Position numbers and translations under genes: made by a program. From Anarhynchus alexandrinus (lineage: Eukaryota > Chordata > Aves > Charadriiformes > Charadriidae): a stretch of 64,000 bases of DNA. The notes under the pieces are model-generated. The model was not told the DNA's origin. It made no database searches and was given only the letters and a program-made list of their open reading frames with translations. The stretch spans positions 1,783,524 through 1,847,523 of the forward strand of contig VUYV01000119.1 in assembly GCA_008711295.1 (NCBI GenBank), in the 5' to 3' direction. This document shows, in pieces, positions 10,748 to 21,540 of the stretch (position 1 is the stretch's first letter; the number at the start of each line of letters is the position of its first letter).

Positions 10748-12349
10748 ACAAATATGCATCTGAAAAGGAGGAAAATAAATGGGAGGAAGTATGTACGTGT
10801 TATTTTTTCTCCCAAGATCCAACATTAAAAGACAAATTGTTCCATTTTTAAGTTATATAAGCATATTTCTGTACAACTATATTCATAATGAAAGTGGGAT
10901 CTTGCTTAGTTAAGCAGAAACATACACATGTACACATCCACAGAGCATACCCTTGGTGGTTATTTTGCTTTTAAGAAATAATCTCCTTAAATCTCCTCCT
11001 TCCCCCAAATCTGGCCTTTCTTTTTTCCCCTTGTGTAAAGCATTTTATTCCTGCCAGAAATAAATCTGATGGTCTCCAAATTTATATGAGTCAGAGCTTG
11101 GAAAATACACCAGTAGGTTTGCTGTGTCTCTTGGACAATGTCCATATGTTACAAAGTGTTTAATAGGGTAGTGTAGCTTGTTTCATTTCACTTTTATTCC
11201 AGTTAAAAAAGCACAACAATCATCTTATGCTTAGATAGAAGTTCAGTTTTCCATCAGCCCAGGGTTAAACAGTTTTCTCACAACAAATTCTTAAAGTAGT
11301 TCCTATATTTTATTGGTAAATTATGGTGGCTTTCCTTACGCAAATATGCCATGAAGATTTCAAGTCTTTTGTGTAGCACAGAAAATAAACATGCTCAAAT
11401 ATAAAATCAACTGTTTCTCTTATTTGATTTACTCCTTTTTATTACAATAAAATGGTGTTGATTTGTGAGCTTAGTAAATTAAATGGACATTACATAACAA
11501 TGTCTCCGTCTACTCAATTTGACACATATATTGTTGCTCTGGCTTTTTTACTATCTCTTAAAACATGCCTTTTGATGAAATCATCAGGACTTCACCAAGA
11601 GAAAGATGAACAGTAGATCATTTACTTTAGACCTTTGCCTTTTTCAGTAAAAAGTTTCATGGCCAGAAGCAATACACAAAGCTTATAAACCCTACAGGAA
11701 ACCCTGGTTTGTGCTTTGATGGACCTATTGCATCACTTACAGTGTTGACTTTCATTTCTAATTAAGCTCCCCTATCACTCTGCCACTTTTGATTTATGTT
11801 GTAGTTCAGAGACTGCATTTAAAAAGAGACTTCTTTCCCATTTTTTCCAATTGAAAGTAAGACATCCCTGTCCCTCCAAAGTTAATAATAATATTCACAT
11901 TGACTTTGAGCTCTTATTGGCTCAAACACCAAAACACATAGAACATCATGGCCAAGTGATTATTTCCATGTGGGTCATTATGTTTAAAATGGAAATGAGT
12001 CTACAGAAGTAGAAACTACCATATCAAGGGGAAGGCAACGCTTACTTTGTCACTTCCATCATAGAATACTCACAAAACTGGTCCAGGAGATTGTGGAATT
12101 GTGAAGAGCCACAGATGGATAGTCAGTTTAAAAAGGGACAAAATGAAGGAGCTGAACAAATATAGTTCTGTTTCTCTGATATGCAAGATTTTAAAGTAAT
12201 TAAAATCAAGTGAGTTACTACAGTGAGCTAAATGACACTAATCTTTCCCAAATAAAGGTGTGCCTGATTACAGTGCTGATTTTCTTTGATAGTTTTATTT
12301 TTACTAATATAGAAATAAAGTAGAAAATCAGTCTGGAAAAGGACTGGGA
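10748..12349. other. Unique AT-rich sequence, nothing recognised
   Basis: About 1.6 kb with no open frame over 60 codons, no recognised repeat and no tandem structure. Poly-pyrimidine patches near 11005-11030 are short. Confidence 0.5.
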
Positions 12350-12960
12350 AAGATCATCAAATCTAATACTTCTTATAACTGTCAGAGAGAGGAAAAAATC
12401 CCTTCATATATCTATTTAGTTTTACCTTGAAACGAGTTAGATTTCTTGTCCCTTGTGGTAGAAAGATGTTGCTGTACCTCTTCATTAGTAAACTTTCTAC
12501 GCAGTTCTTCAATGAAACATGTAAGGGTATTTAAATGAAACTTGCAGGTGACTATTCGCCTCCCAAAGTATGTGGCCAATTCATACCCATGTCTTCATGT
12601 GTTAACGCTGCCCATTGGTTCCGACACCGCCTGGCCATCTTGGTGTTTACTCCCCAGTGAGTTTGCAGGTGGTAGCTATGTCATTTCTTAAGCCTCATTT
12701 ATCTAGGCAAAGCAAGCCAAGCTCATTTACTCTCCTTACATAAAATAGGAAAGGAACAAGGTATCAGTGATCATCCCAAAGTCTTTCTCTTCTGTTCTGC
12801 TTTGAATTAATCCTGCCTGGACAGAGTCTGCTGATGTCACAGCTGGGATCTCACTAGCATCAAGGATCACGTTATGGATATTTTCCTTTCTCTGCTGGGA
12901 ATACTTTATATGCTACGTGATCACCTTTCTCATGACTACACTATATATGAAAAGAGCATC
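12350..12960 (-). mobile_element. Possible very old CR1/L3-type LINE remnant
   Basis: Weak, ordered resemblance to antisense CR1-like sequence. 'ggactgggaaagatcatcaa' near 12342-12361 sits where the tail block is expected. 'tctaggcaaagcaagccaag' near 12702 recalls the 'ctaaacaagcccagc' block. 'cagctgggatctcactagca' near 12840 recalls 'caggtgggatctcaccagag'. 'tctctgctgggaatac' near 12890 recalls the following 'cctgctggcaatac' block. The order matches a minus-strand copy, but each block is degraded. Treat as tentative. Confidence 0.4.
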
Positions 12961-13653
12961 AGAAAAAGTTTTCTTAGTGTTGGAGCAGTGGTGCTCTGGA
13001 ACAGTTTTTCAATCAGATCTTGGGGAAAATACAAACCAAAACCTGAATGGCCTGAAGGCAGAGCTTGATCTATGGTTAAAAGAAGCCAGGATGTATTCTT
13101 CCTCTATTAGAGGCACAGAATCTCATTCAGATCTCACTCAGACCCAAAAAATATCACAAGGAAAAAAAAAATCACCAAAGTGAATCACGTTATTCTGATA
13201 TTAAAAGGGAGATGAGACCACAATGCAAATTAAAGAACTCTCTCGAGTCTGTGGAAGAGGCAGTTACTTTTTTCAAACAGCAAACATCAGAAAAAAATTT
13301 TCATTGCCAAACATAAGACTCACGAAAAACATGGCTTCTAAATTTAGAGAGAAACTGGAACTGTTGTGGCTCAGGTTCTGCTTAACTTCGGCAAAATAAA
13401 ATGTTGGACTGTTGCATTTTATATTTTACTCCTGTAGTCTTCCTGGAAGAATGAGAAATGCTTTCACGACTTTGCAATCAAGACTGTTTTCATAGCCCAA
13501 GTTTGTAGTTAGCTAGAAACACATGTTGTGAAAGTTATGTTCTCACAAGAATATTTTGCAAAATAACAGTGATATTCACCAAATCTAAAACTGAAAATAA
13601 AAAGCTATTGTTAAGTACCAGAAAATTATGTTTCATAGCATAGGAAGCAAAAA
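12961..13653. other. Unique sequence, nothing recognised
   Basis: Two overlapping plus-strand ORFs (12874-13068 and 12917-13183) have no recognisable family and probably arise by chance. The remainder is AT-rich and featureless. Confidence 0.4.
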
Positions 13654-14372
13654 TTCATAGGAGAGATGCTCCAGCCTTTCGGATCATCTTCGTGACCCTC
13701 CTCTGGAGACGCTCCAACAGATACATGTCCTTATGTTGAGGGCTCCAGGGCTGGATGCAATATTCCAGGTGGGGTCTCATGAGAGCGGACTAGGGGGGCA
13801 GAATCACTTCCCTTGACCTGCTGGCCACACTTCTTTTGATGCAGCCCAGGATATGTTTGGCCTTCTGGGCTGTGAGCTCACATCGCTGGCTCATGTTGAG
13901 CTTATCAGTCAGCACCCCCAGGTCCTTCTCCTCAGGGCTGCTCTTGATCAATTCTCCCCTGAGCCTGTATCTGTGCATAGGATTGCCCCAACCCAGTTGC
14001 AGGACCTTGCACTTGGCCTTGTTGAACTTCATGAGGTTTGCACGGGCCCACCTCTCAAACCTGTCCAGGTTGCTCTGGGTGGCATCCCTTCCCTCCAGCT
14101 TGTCAACTGCTCCACACAGCTTTGTGGTGCCAGCAAACTTGCTGCGGGGGCACTCCATCCCACTGTCCATATCACCGACAAAGATGTTAAACAGCGTTAA
14201 ACAGCGCCAGTCCCAATATCAATCACTGGGGAACACCACTTGTCACTGCTCGCCACTTGGACATTGAGCCCTTGACTGCAACTCTTTTAGTGTGACTGTC
14301 CAGCCAGTTCTTTAACCACTGAGTGGTCCATCTGTCAAATCCATGTCTCTCCAATTTAGAGAACAGGATGTC
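13654..14372 (-). mobile_element. CR1 LINE internal fragment lacking both ends
   Basis: Begins abruptly at 'ttcataggagagatgctcca', the middle of the element, without the 3' tail or the last 350 bases or so. It runs through the same RT region as the 7.6 kb copy to about 14372 ('tagagaacaggatgtctctt'). Loss of the 3' end is unusual for target-primed insertion, which starts at the 3' end, so a later deletion or rearrangement is implied. A perfect 10-base tandem duplication (unit 'gttaaacagc') sits at 14186-14205. Confidence 0.9.
13790..14360 (-). pseudogene. CR1 RT fragment with lost catalytic pair
   Basis: Two minus-strand frames carry the RT. The upstream part (14360 to about 14223) includes [20 protein letters not shown] and a final TSGVPQ. 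The downstream part (14170-13790) includes [30 protein letters not shown] and [20 protein letters not shown]. The catalytic motif at 14137-14126 reads FAGT instead of FADD, so both aspartates are replaced. The 10-base duplication at 14186-14205 shifts the frame between the two parts. Dead for several independent reasons. Confidence 0.85.
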
Positions 14373-17300
14373 TCTTTCCCGAGAAGTCTCATTCATGACC
14401 AAACAGATTCTAAATTTATCTTTCTTACCAGGGATTAATCTAAAGAGATTAAACACCATTTTATTCAGAATTTGTGAGAGAAGACTTGTTCTTTAAGGGA
14501 GAGCACAGCACTGACTGTTGAAGTCAGTTTACTTAGTGACTTTCTAAAGCCTCTTGGTTTCATTCCAGTGCCCTGTACAAGCTTTGGACTAGGTCATTCA
14601 TGCATGTAGCTAGCCACTAAATGAAAGTTTCTGCATCCCTGCCAGGTGTAACAGGGCAGATTCAACCAAACATGAAGAAATAGATTTCTTTATAGGAAGG
14701 AAAAAAGGTTCCTTACAAAAAAACCTGTAAACGATATTTGCACAATTACCATAAGCATGTGAGTAACATGTCTGGTTTAAATTTAGGTTAAAAATACAGA
14801 GAAGAAAAATCATTACGTGCAGGACCAGCAAAAATCACTGTTCTTAGTGCTTTGCTTTGAAATGGGGACATTTCCATACATGTACATTGTCTTTTTGCAT
14901 AATTTAAAATTATCTGCAATTTCTTCCTATGTAAATTTAAAATACATCTTTCCAAAATGATGTTCAGGTCCTGTGTCTTTTAGGGAGGGAAGAAAATAAA
15001 CAAAAGTTTTTTCATAATGGAGCATCTGTAATCACACCATTGGCATCCACAATTTTCACTTGTCAGTGAAGAGTCAGTCTGGAATTTCCAACACTAAGGA
15101 TCAAGTGTGCAATACTCAAACCAAAGGATAGACGACTATGCAAGAAAAAGGAGATGGTAAAACTTGTCAACAAATCAGAAATATTTCAGGCTCATAGCAT
15201 GGTTTTTTCCTTCCTCTTCTTCCCCCTACCTGGAAGCCAATTAATATAGCTAAAATTGTAATGGACAAATGTTGATGAAACCCTCTTTGAGAAAAACATC
15301 TCAAGTGCAGCATAACATGGGAAAGTCCTTTGATACAAAAAGGGCATTTTACATTAGGGCAATTAATCAGCATGTGAGAGATACAATAACAGAGTCAATT
15401 GTTATTTTATAATCTATGTAAGCTTTGGTGGAGCGTTCAGACCCATGACAGAACAGGCAGTAGTCTGTATACTGAGTCTCAGATGTGGAGGACAGTGTTC
15501 GATATCCTTTTTGAGATCCTTGTGGCAGTTACCAGGTACAGACCAGAAGTGCACCCAAGATATAACCTCCAAACTATATGAGGAGCAGATACTGTTATCT
15601 GTTATAATGATGGAAACATGGAAGAATGATGCTGAGATCAGTGGGGTGGAATCTAGACCTGGCATAGCTACATTTGCTTGACTCTGTCTAGACCCACACG
15701 TAAATGACCGACAAAAGAAACTGGCTACTACTGAAGGAACTGGGATGGCCTCCCAGCTTAGATAAACAGGTGACACTTTGGTGAACCAGACCTGAGGCAA
15801 TAACCAAGATCTAGATTTGATGATGTATTTTGCATTCCATCTCCAAAGCTGCTGAGAAAAAAAAAAAAAAAAGTGACTTGAAAGATGAAATGATCCCCAG
15901 TGTAACATCCAGTTGTTCTTTTGAAGTTTTTTTATGGACCTCACATGCCAAGATGTAGAAGATATTTTCCAACATTCACATCTGATCAAGTCAGAGTTGC
16001 AAATCTACTGAACTATTTCTTTTTGCTTGATTTACTTTCAGTTGGATGTGCCAAATAGAATCTATCTATATAATGGAAAGCTTGGTGTCTCAAAAAATTG
16101 AAATTCAAAGGCATGTGAGGAAGAAAATTCAAAGGCATCTGAGGAAGGAATGCTTTGCACACGATTGCCATTTAAAAAAAATACTTAGTGATTATTTGGT
16201 CTTCAGTGAAATCACGATCACCTGTCTATGCTTGGAATTTGTAACCATCCTTAGGCACAATGACAAACAGAGGAACAACTTTATTAGAGCAAAATTGTGT
16301 AGTCAGTAAAGTAATGGATAGCAGCAAATATTTTTGCTTTCTTGTAAGAAATTATATTCATTACATTAATTCATACCACACCCTTGAGCTGCATCAGTTG
16401 TATAAATAAAATAGTGTCATAGTGAGAATAATAATTATGATTAATAAAGTATTGTTTATACCCCAAACAAAAAGTTAACAGCTGGCACTCCAGAATATTG
16501 TGTTCATAAAAACAGGCAGTAGGGCTCATAGTTTCATCCACTTCTTCCCTCACAGCCTACTTGCTTCACTTATTTCTTTCTTATCCTTCCTTGGGTTTTA
16601 ATGCTCACACAAGGAATTGGTTGACAGATGTAGACTGTGGAGAAGCCAACAACGTGTGTTGTTTGTTGCGTTCCCATGCCTGATTCCTTGGTGTTTTGTC
16701 TGTGGCTGATCAAAAGTGACGGTAAACATGGTATGATAATTTTACAACATGCGGAAGATATTTTGTTAGGAAAAGGCCAACAGCATCAACCATGTTTTCT
16801 TTGATGTCTCCAGAGCTGTCACTTTGCCAAACTCAAGCCAGAATCAAAAACATTCAACAGGTGCTCACCACATTGAAGGACTGCAGGTCAGTTATTTACT
16901 CTATCCCCCTTCTGTAAATAAAAATGTTTAAAGTTGCCAGACTTCGTTATTCTGGATAGTGCGTGAATAATAAAATTCAGCATTAAGGTCTCACTACTCA
17001 GCACCACTTTTGATGATCAGAATAACATAAAACAAGCTAGTGAATTTGGCTTACGCACTCTGGTGAAATGTGTTTATTTCTGATATTCTGTGTAGAGCTG
17101 TTGGTACAGTTTAGCTCCTTTGCATTAAGAGTTTCTGCCTTACGAGAAAAGGGGAGCAGCTCACATCTCATCCCCTTTCCTCCTTGCAGGCAGCATCAGA
17201 GATGTTGAGTTGGCAAATAATGATGATAAGTGCGGTGTGATTCCCAGACAGATTATTTCCAGTCTTCAGATTTTGGATCATTCTGTTGATATTGTTTAAT

Positions 17301-17394
17301 TTAAGGAAAAAAAAAACCAAACAACAGATTATTAAGACTATTCTATACTTAATTTTCTGAAGACCAGTTTTTAAGGCTTTAAGCAATAGATTCA
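14373..17394. other. Unique sequence; one long minus ORF, a poly-A run, one weak exon candidate
   Basis: Holds a 191-codon minus-strand ORF (15989-15414) with no recognisable domain. It includes an F-rich run that is simply the antisense of the A16 run at 15857-15872, so it is probably chance. A possible 73-base internal exon at 16814-16886 is discussed under findings. No repeat family recognised. Confidence 0.4.
15857..15872. repeat. A16 run
   Basis: Sixteen consecutive A between 'gctgag' and 'gtgacttg'. No retroposed sequence recognised upstream, so it is called a simple homopolymer rather than a poly-A tail. Confidence 0.8.
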
Positions 17395-18830
17395 GAGACT
17401 TCTAGGAAGCAAGATTTGGAAGGGGCTTGCATGGTTGTCTCATCTATTCCCCATTGTGCTGCCCCTCTCCAGGCGGTCGGATCAGCCCTTCTGTTATTCC
17501 TGACAGACGTCTGGAAATGCCACAGTGTCACTTGGATAATCTTCTCTACTGCTTAAGTGCTGTAATTGTGATATGACTTCTACTAATGTTTGTTTTAAAT
17601 TCCTTTGCTTTAATCTAAGGTCATTATTTCTGATCTTTTGTATTTGTAGATATTTTTTATTTATTTAAAGACGCATTTCTTTCTCCCCTCTGGCTTATTT
17701 TTTTTTTCTCAATTTATCATCACTGCTTTTTCAGATCTTTTCTCAGAGGCCATATTTTCCAGCTTGTTGATGATTTGTGTAGGTTCTTGTAACAATTTCT
17801 GTGCCCCAAGCCAGAAAAGGTACACCATTTGAGACCTTAACACCACTGACTAATGTGGAAGAATTACTTCATATGTTTTATACACTGCATTTGCCCCTTC
17901 ACAATCCCAGGAGGAGTTTGTCTATAATTGCGCAACTGATCATTCCTATATATTGTAGGACTTTGCTTTTGGTTTTCTTGGGCTGAATATTAGTTTTTTC
18001 ACAACAGGTATTTCACCTGTCAAGGTCATTTTGAATTCTGTCTTCCAGTGTGCACGAATTAAGAACAGATCTATTTGCTTCCCTTACTTGCTTATATGAA
18101 TGTAGGGTAGGACAGTTGTCACCTGTTGTATATTACCTACCCACAAAGTTTGTTATATTTTTGTAAGAATAAATTAAAATGGTTTAATAGAATTTCTTGA
18201 AAAATTGATCTTTTTGGCTATGTAATACCTTGTTTTCTTCTGTCTGTTTACTAAGAATTTTTGCTCTTTTTTTCTGAAATCCAGTGTTAAACCAGCTGGC
18301 CTATTAATCCTCTATTCCTCCATTTCTTACTTTTTAAAGAAAAGCATTGTCATCCTCTGTGATTTTAAACATAAATACTAGCAAGTTCAGGTTTACATGA
18401 GCCATTTTTCTAAGTCTGCTTTGATAAATTTTGTCGGGCCCAGCCAACACCTAACTTTCTCAAATATGCCTTAACATTTCCTCTTGCTGGTTTAGTTATA
18501 TCTTTGTCAGTGCTGCTAAATGTCTTTGCTGCCTAACAGATCACTACTGAATGCCTTAGTGAAGACTGAAGGGTGAAGGCATAAGACCCTTGAACAATCT
18601 CAGTATCACCTGACTTTCCTATTGAGTTGCAAACTGACTCATTTATTTTATTTCCAGTTATTTTAATGTATAGGGTGCTTCTTCTTATTTTTAGTCCTTT
18701 GTGTTCATATCCCATTTCTCACTTTGCCTTTCTGATCATGTCCAAGTTATTATTTTACACCTGTGTTTTGTGGCACCATCTTTCTAGCACTTTCTCCATT
18801 TCTCTTTTCCTTTTTACGTTGAAATAGGTT
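17395..18830 (-). mobile_element. Ancient, highly diverged CR1-like LINE, about 1.4 kb
   Basis: A long run of blocks in the order of an antisense CR1 of the old amniote type (CR1-L3-like). They are the tail region with 'attcctgacagacgtctgga' near 17497, 'tttctcagaggccatatttt' near 17739, 'gtggaagaattacttc' at 17855, 'gcgcaactgatcattcct' near 17930, 'caaggtcattttgaattctg' at 18021, 'accagctggcctatta' at 18291, 'cttagtgaagactgaag' near 18555 (antisense of the SVFT block) and 'gcctttctgatcatgtcc' near 18727. No open frame survives and spacing drifts throughout, which fits great age. This is far older than the other copies. Family name is inferred. Confidence 0.7.
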
Positions 18831-20879
18831 ATCTGCATGAGGTTGAATTTCTCCACACCAAACAAAGGTTACACAGATGTTTCAAATACATCTTACTCAG
18901 CAATACAGAGCACTTTCAGATTATAAATTATACACATCTTTGATCAGCCAAAATTACTGTCAAGAACTTGTTAGAGATTACTAGTGTGTTGTATACGAAG
19001 GCATGTACTTGAAAAGTTGGGAGATAGATTTGGCATACCAAGGTACTAATTTAACAGGAAAGAGTTTTTCTTTGTATTGGGTTACTTTTTTGGTTTTGAT
19101 TGTTTTGGTTTGGTTTGGTTTTTTTGGGGGGGTGTTTTGTTTGTTTGGTTTGGTTTGGCTTTTTTTTTGGTTTTGGTTTTTGTTTTTTGTCTGCCATTAT
19201 TTGCCAAATATCTTAATTTAAGCACAGAGGATTATGTGAATCTGTCAACTGTTAATTGTTAAGTAAATACATAAATGCACACATACACACTCCATGGGAG
19301 GGGGTGGAAAAGCATAGCTCTTGCAGCACGGTGAGTGCTGTGTAGAGCTGTATTTAGAGAGACAACTGAGGCTAGGTGATTAGAGGGGAGGGAGAAAGGG
19401 AAATGTGGACAAAGTGAGAAAGAAGCAGGGGAGAGAAATGTACAAATGAATTATTCCATGGAATTTAATTGAATTACATCAGGTTTGGATTAGACTTATC
19501 TTCTGGTGAACTCATCAAGTAGTGGAATTGCTTTGTTAAAGCCAAAGCTCTCCAAAGGTTACTACAGACATCACTTTTCTGTGCCACAGTTCTGGAAGTT
19601 TGTAGCTTCTCATTTCTTCCAGAAGCAAGACAAAGCAAAAGTCTCCATCTCTTAAAGTCAATTTGTATTACCTTTACTGCTTAGAAAGTGTCCTTTGTGT
19701 TGTTTTTTTTCTCTCTGGACTCTCATTTATGTCGAGTATTCTTTGCTTCAGAGAGTGTGTAGGAATAACAGAAAGATAAGATGCAGATTTCTTTCTTTGG
19801 ATTAATAGTGGGATTCTGAGGCCTTTCAACTTATTTTACCGCACTTTTTAGAAAACTTTCACTTCAACAGATACTCTTATTTTTAGACTAAAATATACCA
19901 TAGAGACCTTTTCTGTAACTGAAGTGGGGTGTTGAGTGCTGCCAACTTTCCAAAACCTAAAGAATATTCAGGTACATTACTAGTTGGCTTGTCCAGATCA
20001 CATAATTCTTCTCAGTACTCTTAAAAAGAATTTTCCTAGGAAAATGTTCTACAGTACTATAAATCTTTATGGTTATAAAAAGCCATATATTGATCATGGA
20101 AGTAAGATCGTGCAGACTATGGAGAATGGATTTGTGTAGGCAGGCGAGAGAACAGAAGAGGGTGTTTGTGATTTTCCAGATTTTGCATTTTCAGTATTCT
20201 ACGAATACAGTACTGAAGGATGTGCTACAATGTCCTGTAATTTACACCAGTTTCCAGAGATATTATCTTTGTGCACTGAAAGTATGCAGCAGGATATATG
20301 ACTGTTTCTTATCTTTGCTCACATTCTCTTTCCTGAATGTTGCTCTGTTTTACTGTGGATTTATTTCATCATTCTGCTAAAATCCAGCATTTTTGGGGAA
20401 AAGTCTGTTTGTTGAGTGTTATTAATGCCACAGTTGTACATTTCCCACAAGGGCCATTAAATGTATAAGGGAGACATGTTGGAGACTACAGTCTGGTCTT
20501 TGACCTGTGCAATTTTGCTTAAGCAGAGATGGCAGCAATGGATTAGTTGTAGACTCTAGAAAATCAGGTGAAGTAACTTTAAAATATTCCTCTGTGATTA
20601 AGAATACCAATGTCCTGTTATGGGCTGCTATGCTGAAACTGAACACTTAAGAAGTTATTTTTTAATCCCAAAATAGGGAATTTACCTTATTAAGCCCAGC
20701 ACCAGTGGCATAATCATTTCTTCTGACAAAGGAAATTGGGGGTGGCAAAACCAGACAACTTCCCAGACACTTACAGACACATGAAGATTAGTAGGACTCT
20801 GATCCCATTACAGAAAAGCTCCTAGCAAAATGTAATGCTTGCACAGGAATTAGTTCTTTCAAACAAAATGGTTGCTCGT
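18831..20879. other. Unique AT-rich sequence with a G/T-rich tract
   Basis: Apart from the G/T-rich tract annotated separately, nothing is recognised. A plus-strand ORF at 20069-20380 has hydrophobic segments but no family resemblance. Confidence 0.4.
19086..19190. repeat. G/T-rich low-complexity tract, (GGTTT)n-like
   Basis: Repeated 'ggttt' and 'gtttt' words with a G7 run at 19126-19132. Strand asymmetry is extreme: almost no A or C in about 100 bases. Degenerate microsatellite; the Phe/Trp/Leu-rich ORFs across it have no coding meaning. Confidence 0.85.
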
Positions 20880-21540
20880 TGTTTGGTGTCAAAAGGAGTC
20901 TTCATTGCAAGAGTCCTTGCAATGATGTCTTCAGCTTGGTCAGGTGAGATTCAGCAAATCACTGTTCTGCTCGCTTCTCATAATCCAGCTGGCCATGGTC
21001 CTACATGACCACTCCAGGTCACGCATAATTTATTCCTGTCAATTATCTTAACTACACAAAAACATCTCCTAAATATTCTAACTACATACAGAAGACTGTC
21101 ATGTACAGGAACAGTTTTTGTTGACTTTATAAATATCTTATCTATGCCCTATTTGATCAATTACGGAGCAGGAATTGCCTGGGAATCTCTGTGATACCGC
21201 AACCAGGATGTTTATCAACACATCAAAGCATAAGAATTGAACCAACACAGTAGAACCTGCCTGGGTAGTCTCTAGATGTGCCTGAAGTTCCCACCTAGAG
21301 AGCTCCTTTATCAGTCAGTCAAACATTTGTGAAGGCAGCGCAGAGTTCAACCAATCACCTAATTTTAGGTTGATCTGTTGCCTCAGACCAGGCTATTACC
21401 TCATCTATGCAGATGACTAACTGGGGAGTTTCTGGACCACCCAGGGAATTAGTGGCTTAAGTACACTGGATATACACACAGGTACAGTCCTAACATTCAA
21501 CTACACCAGGGTTACAAATAAAGGACAAACTTGAATTTCA
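20880..21540. other. Unassigned block, possibly an old LTR-like repeat
   Basis: Richer in G+C words than its surroundings and with the texture of an interspersed repeat ('cctgcctgggtagtctctag', 'ggaccacccagggaattagt'). I cannot place it in a family, and no TG...CA ends or flanking target duplication are evident. A perfect 9-base inverted repeat, 20903-20911 with 20916-20924 (loop 'agtc'), lies at its left side. Confidence 0.25.

Noticed and set aside
13836..14267. Plus-strand ORFs of 143 and 115 codons
   Set aside because: Antisense shadows of the CR1 RT fragment.
15414..15989. 191-codon minus ORF
   Set aside because: Includes the antisense of an A16 run, has no domain I recognise and no splice or promoter context; probably chance.
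19003..19262. Trp/Phe/Leu-rich ORFs
   Set aside because: Produced by the G/T-rich low-complexity tract.
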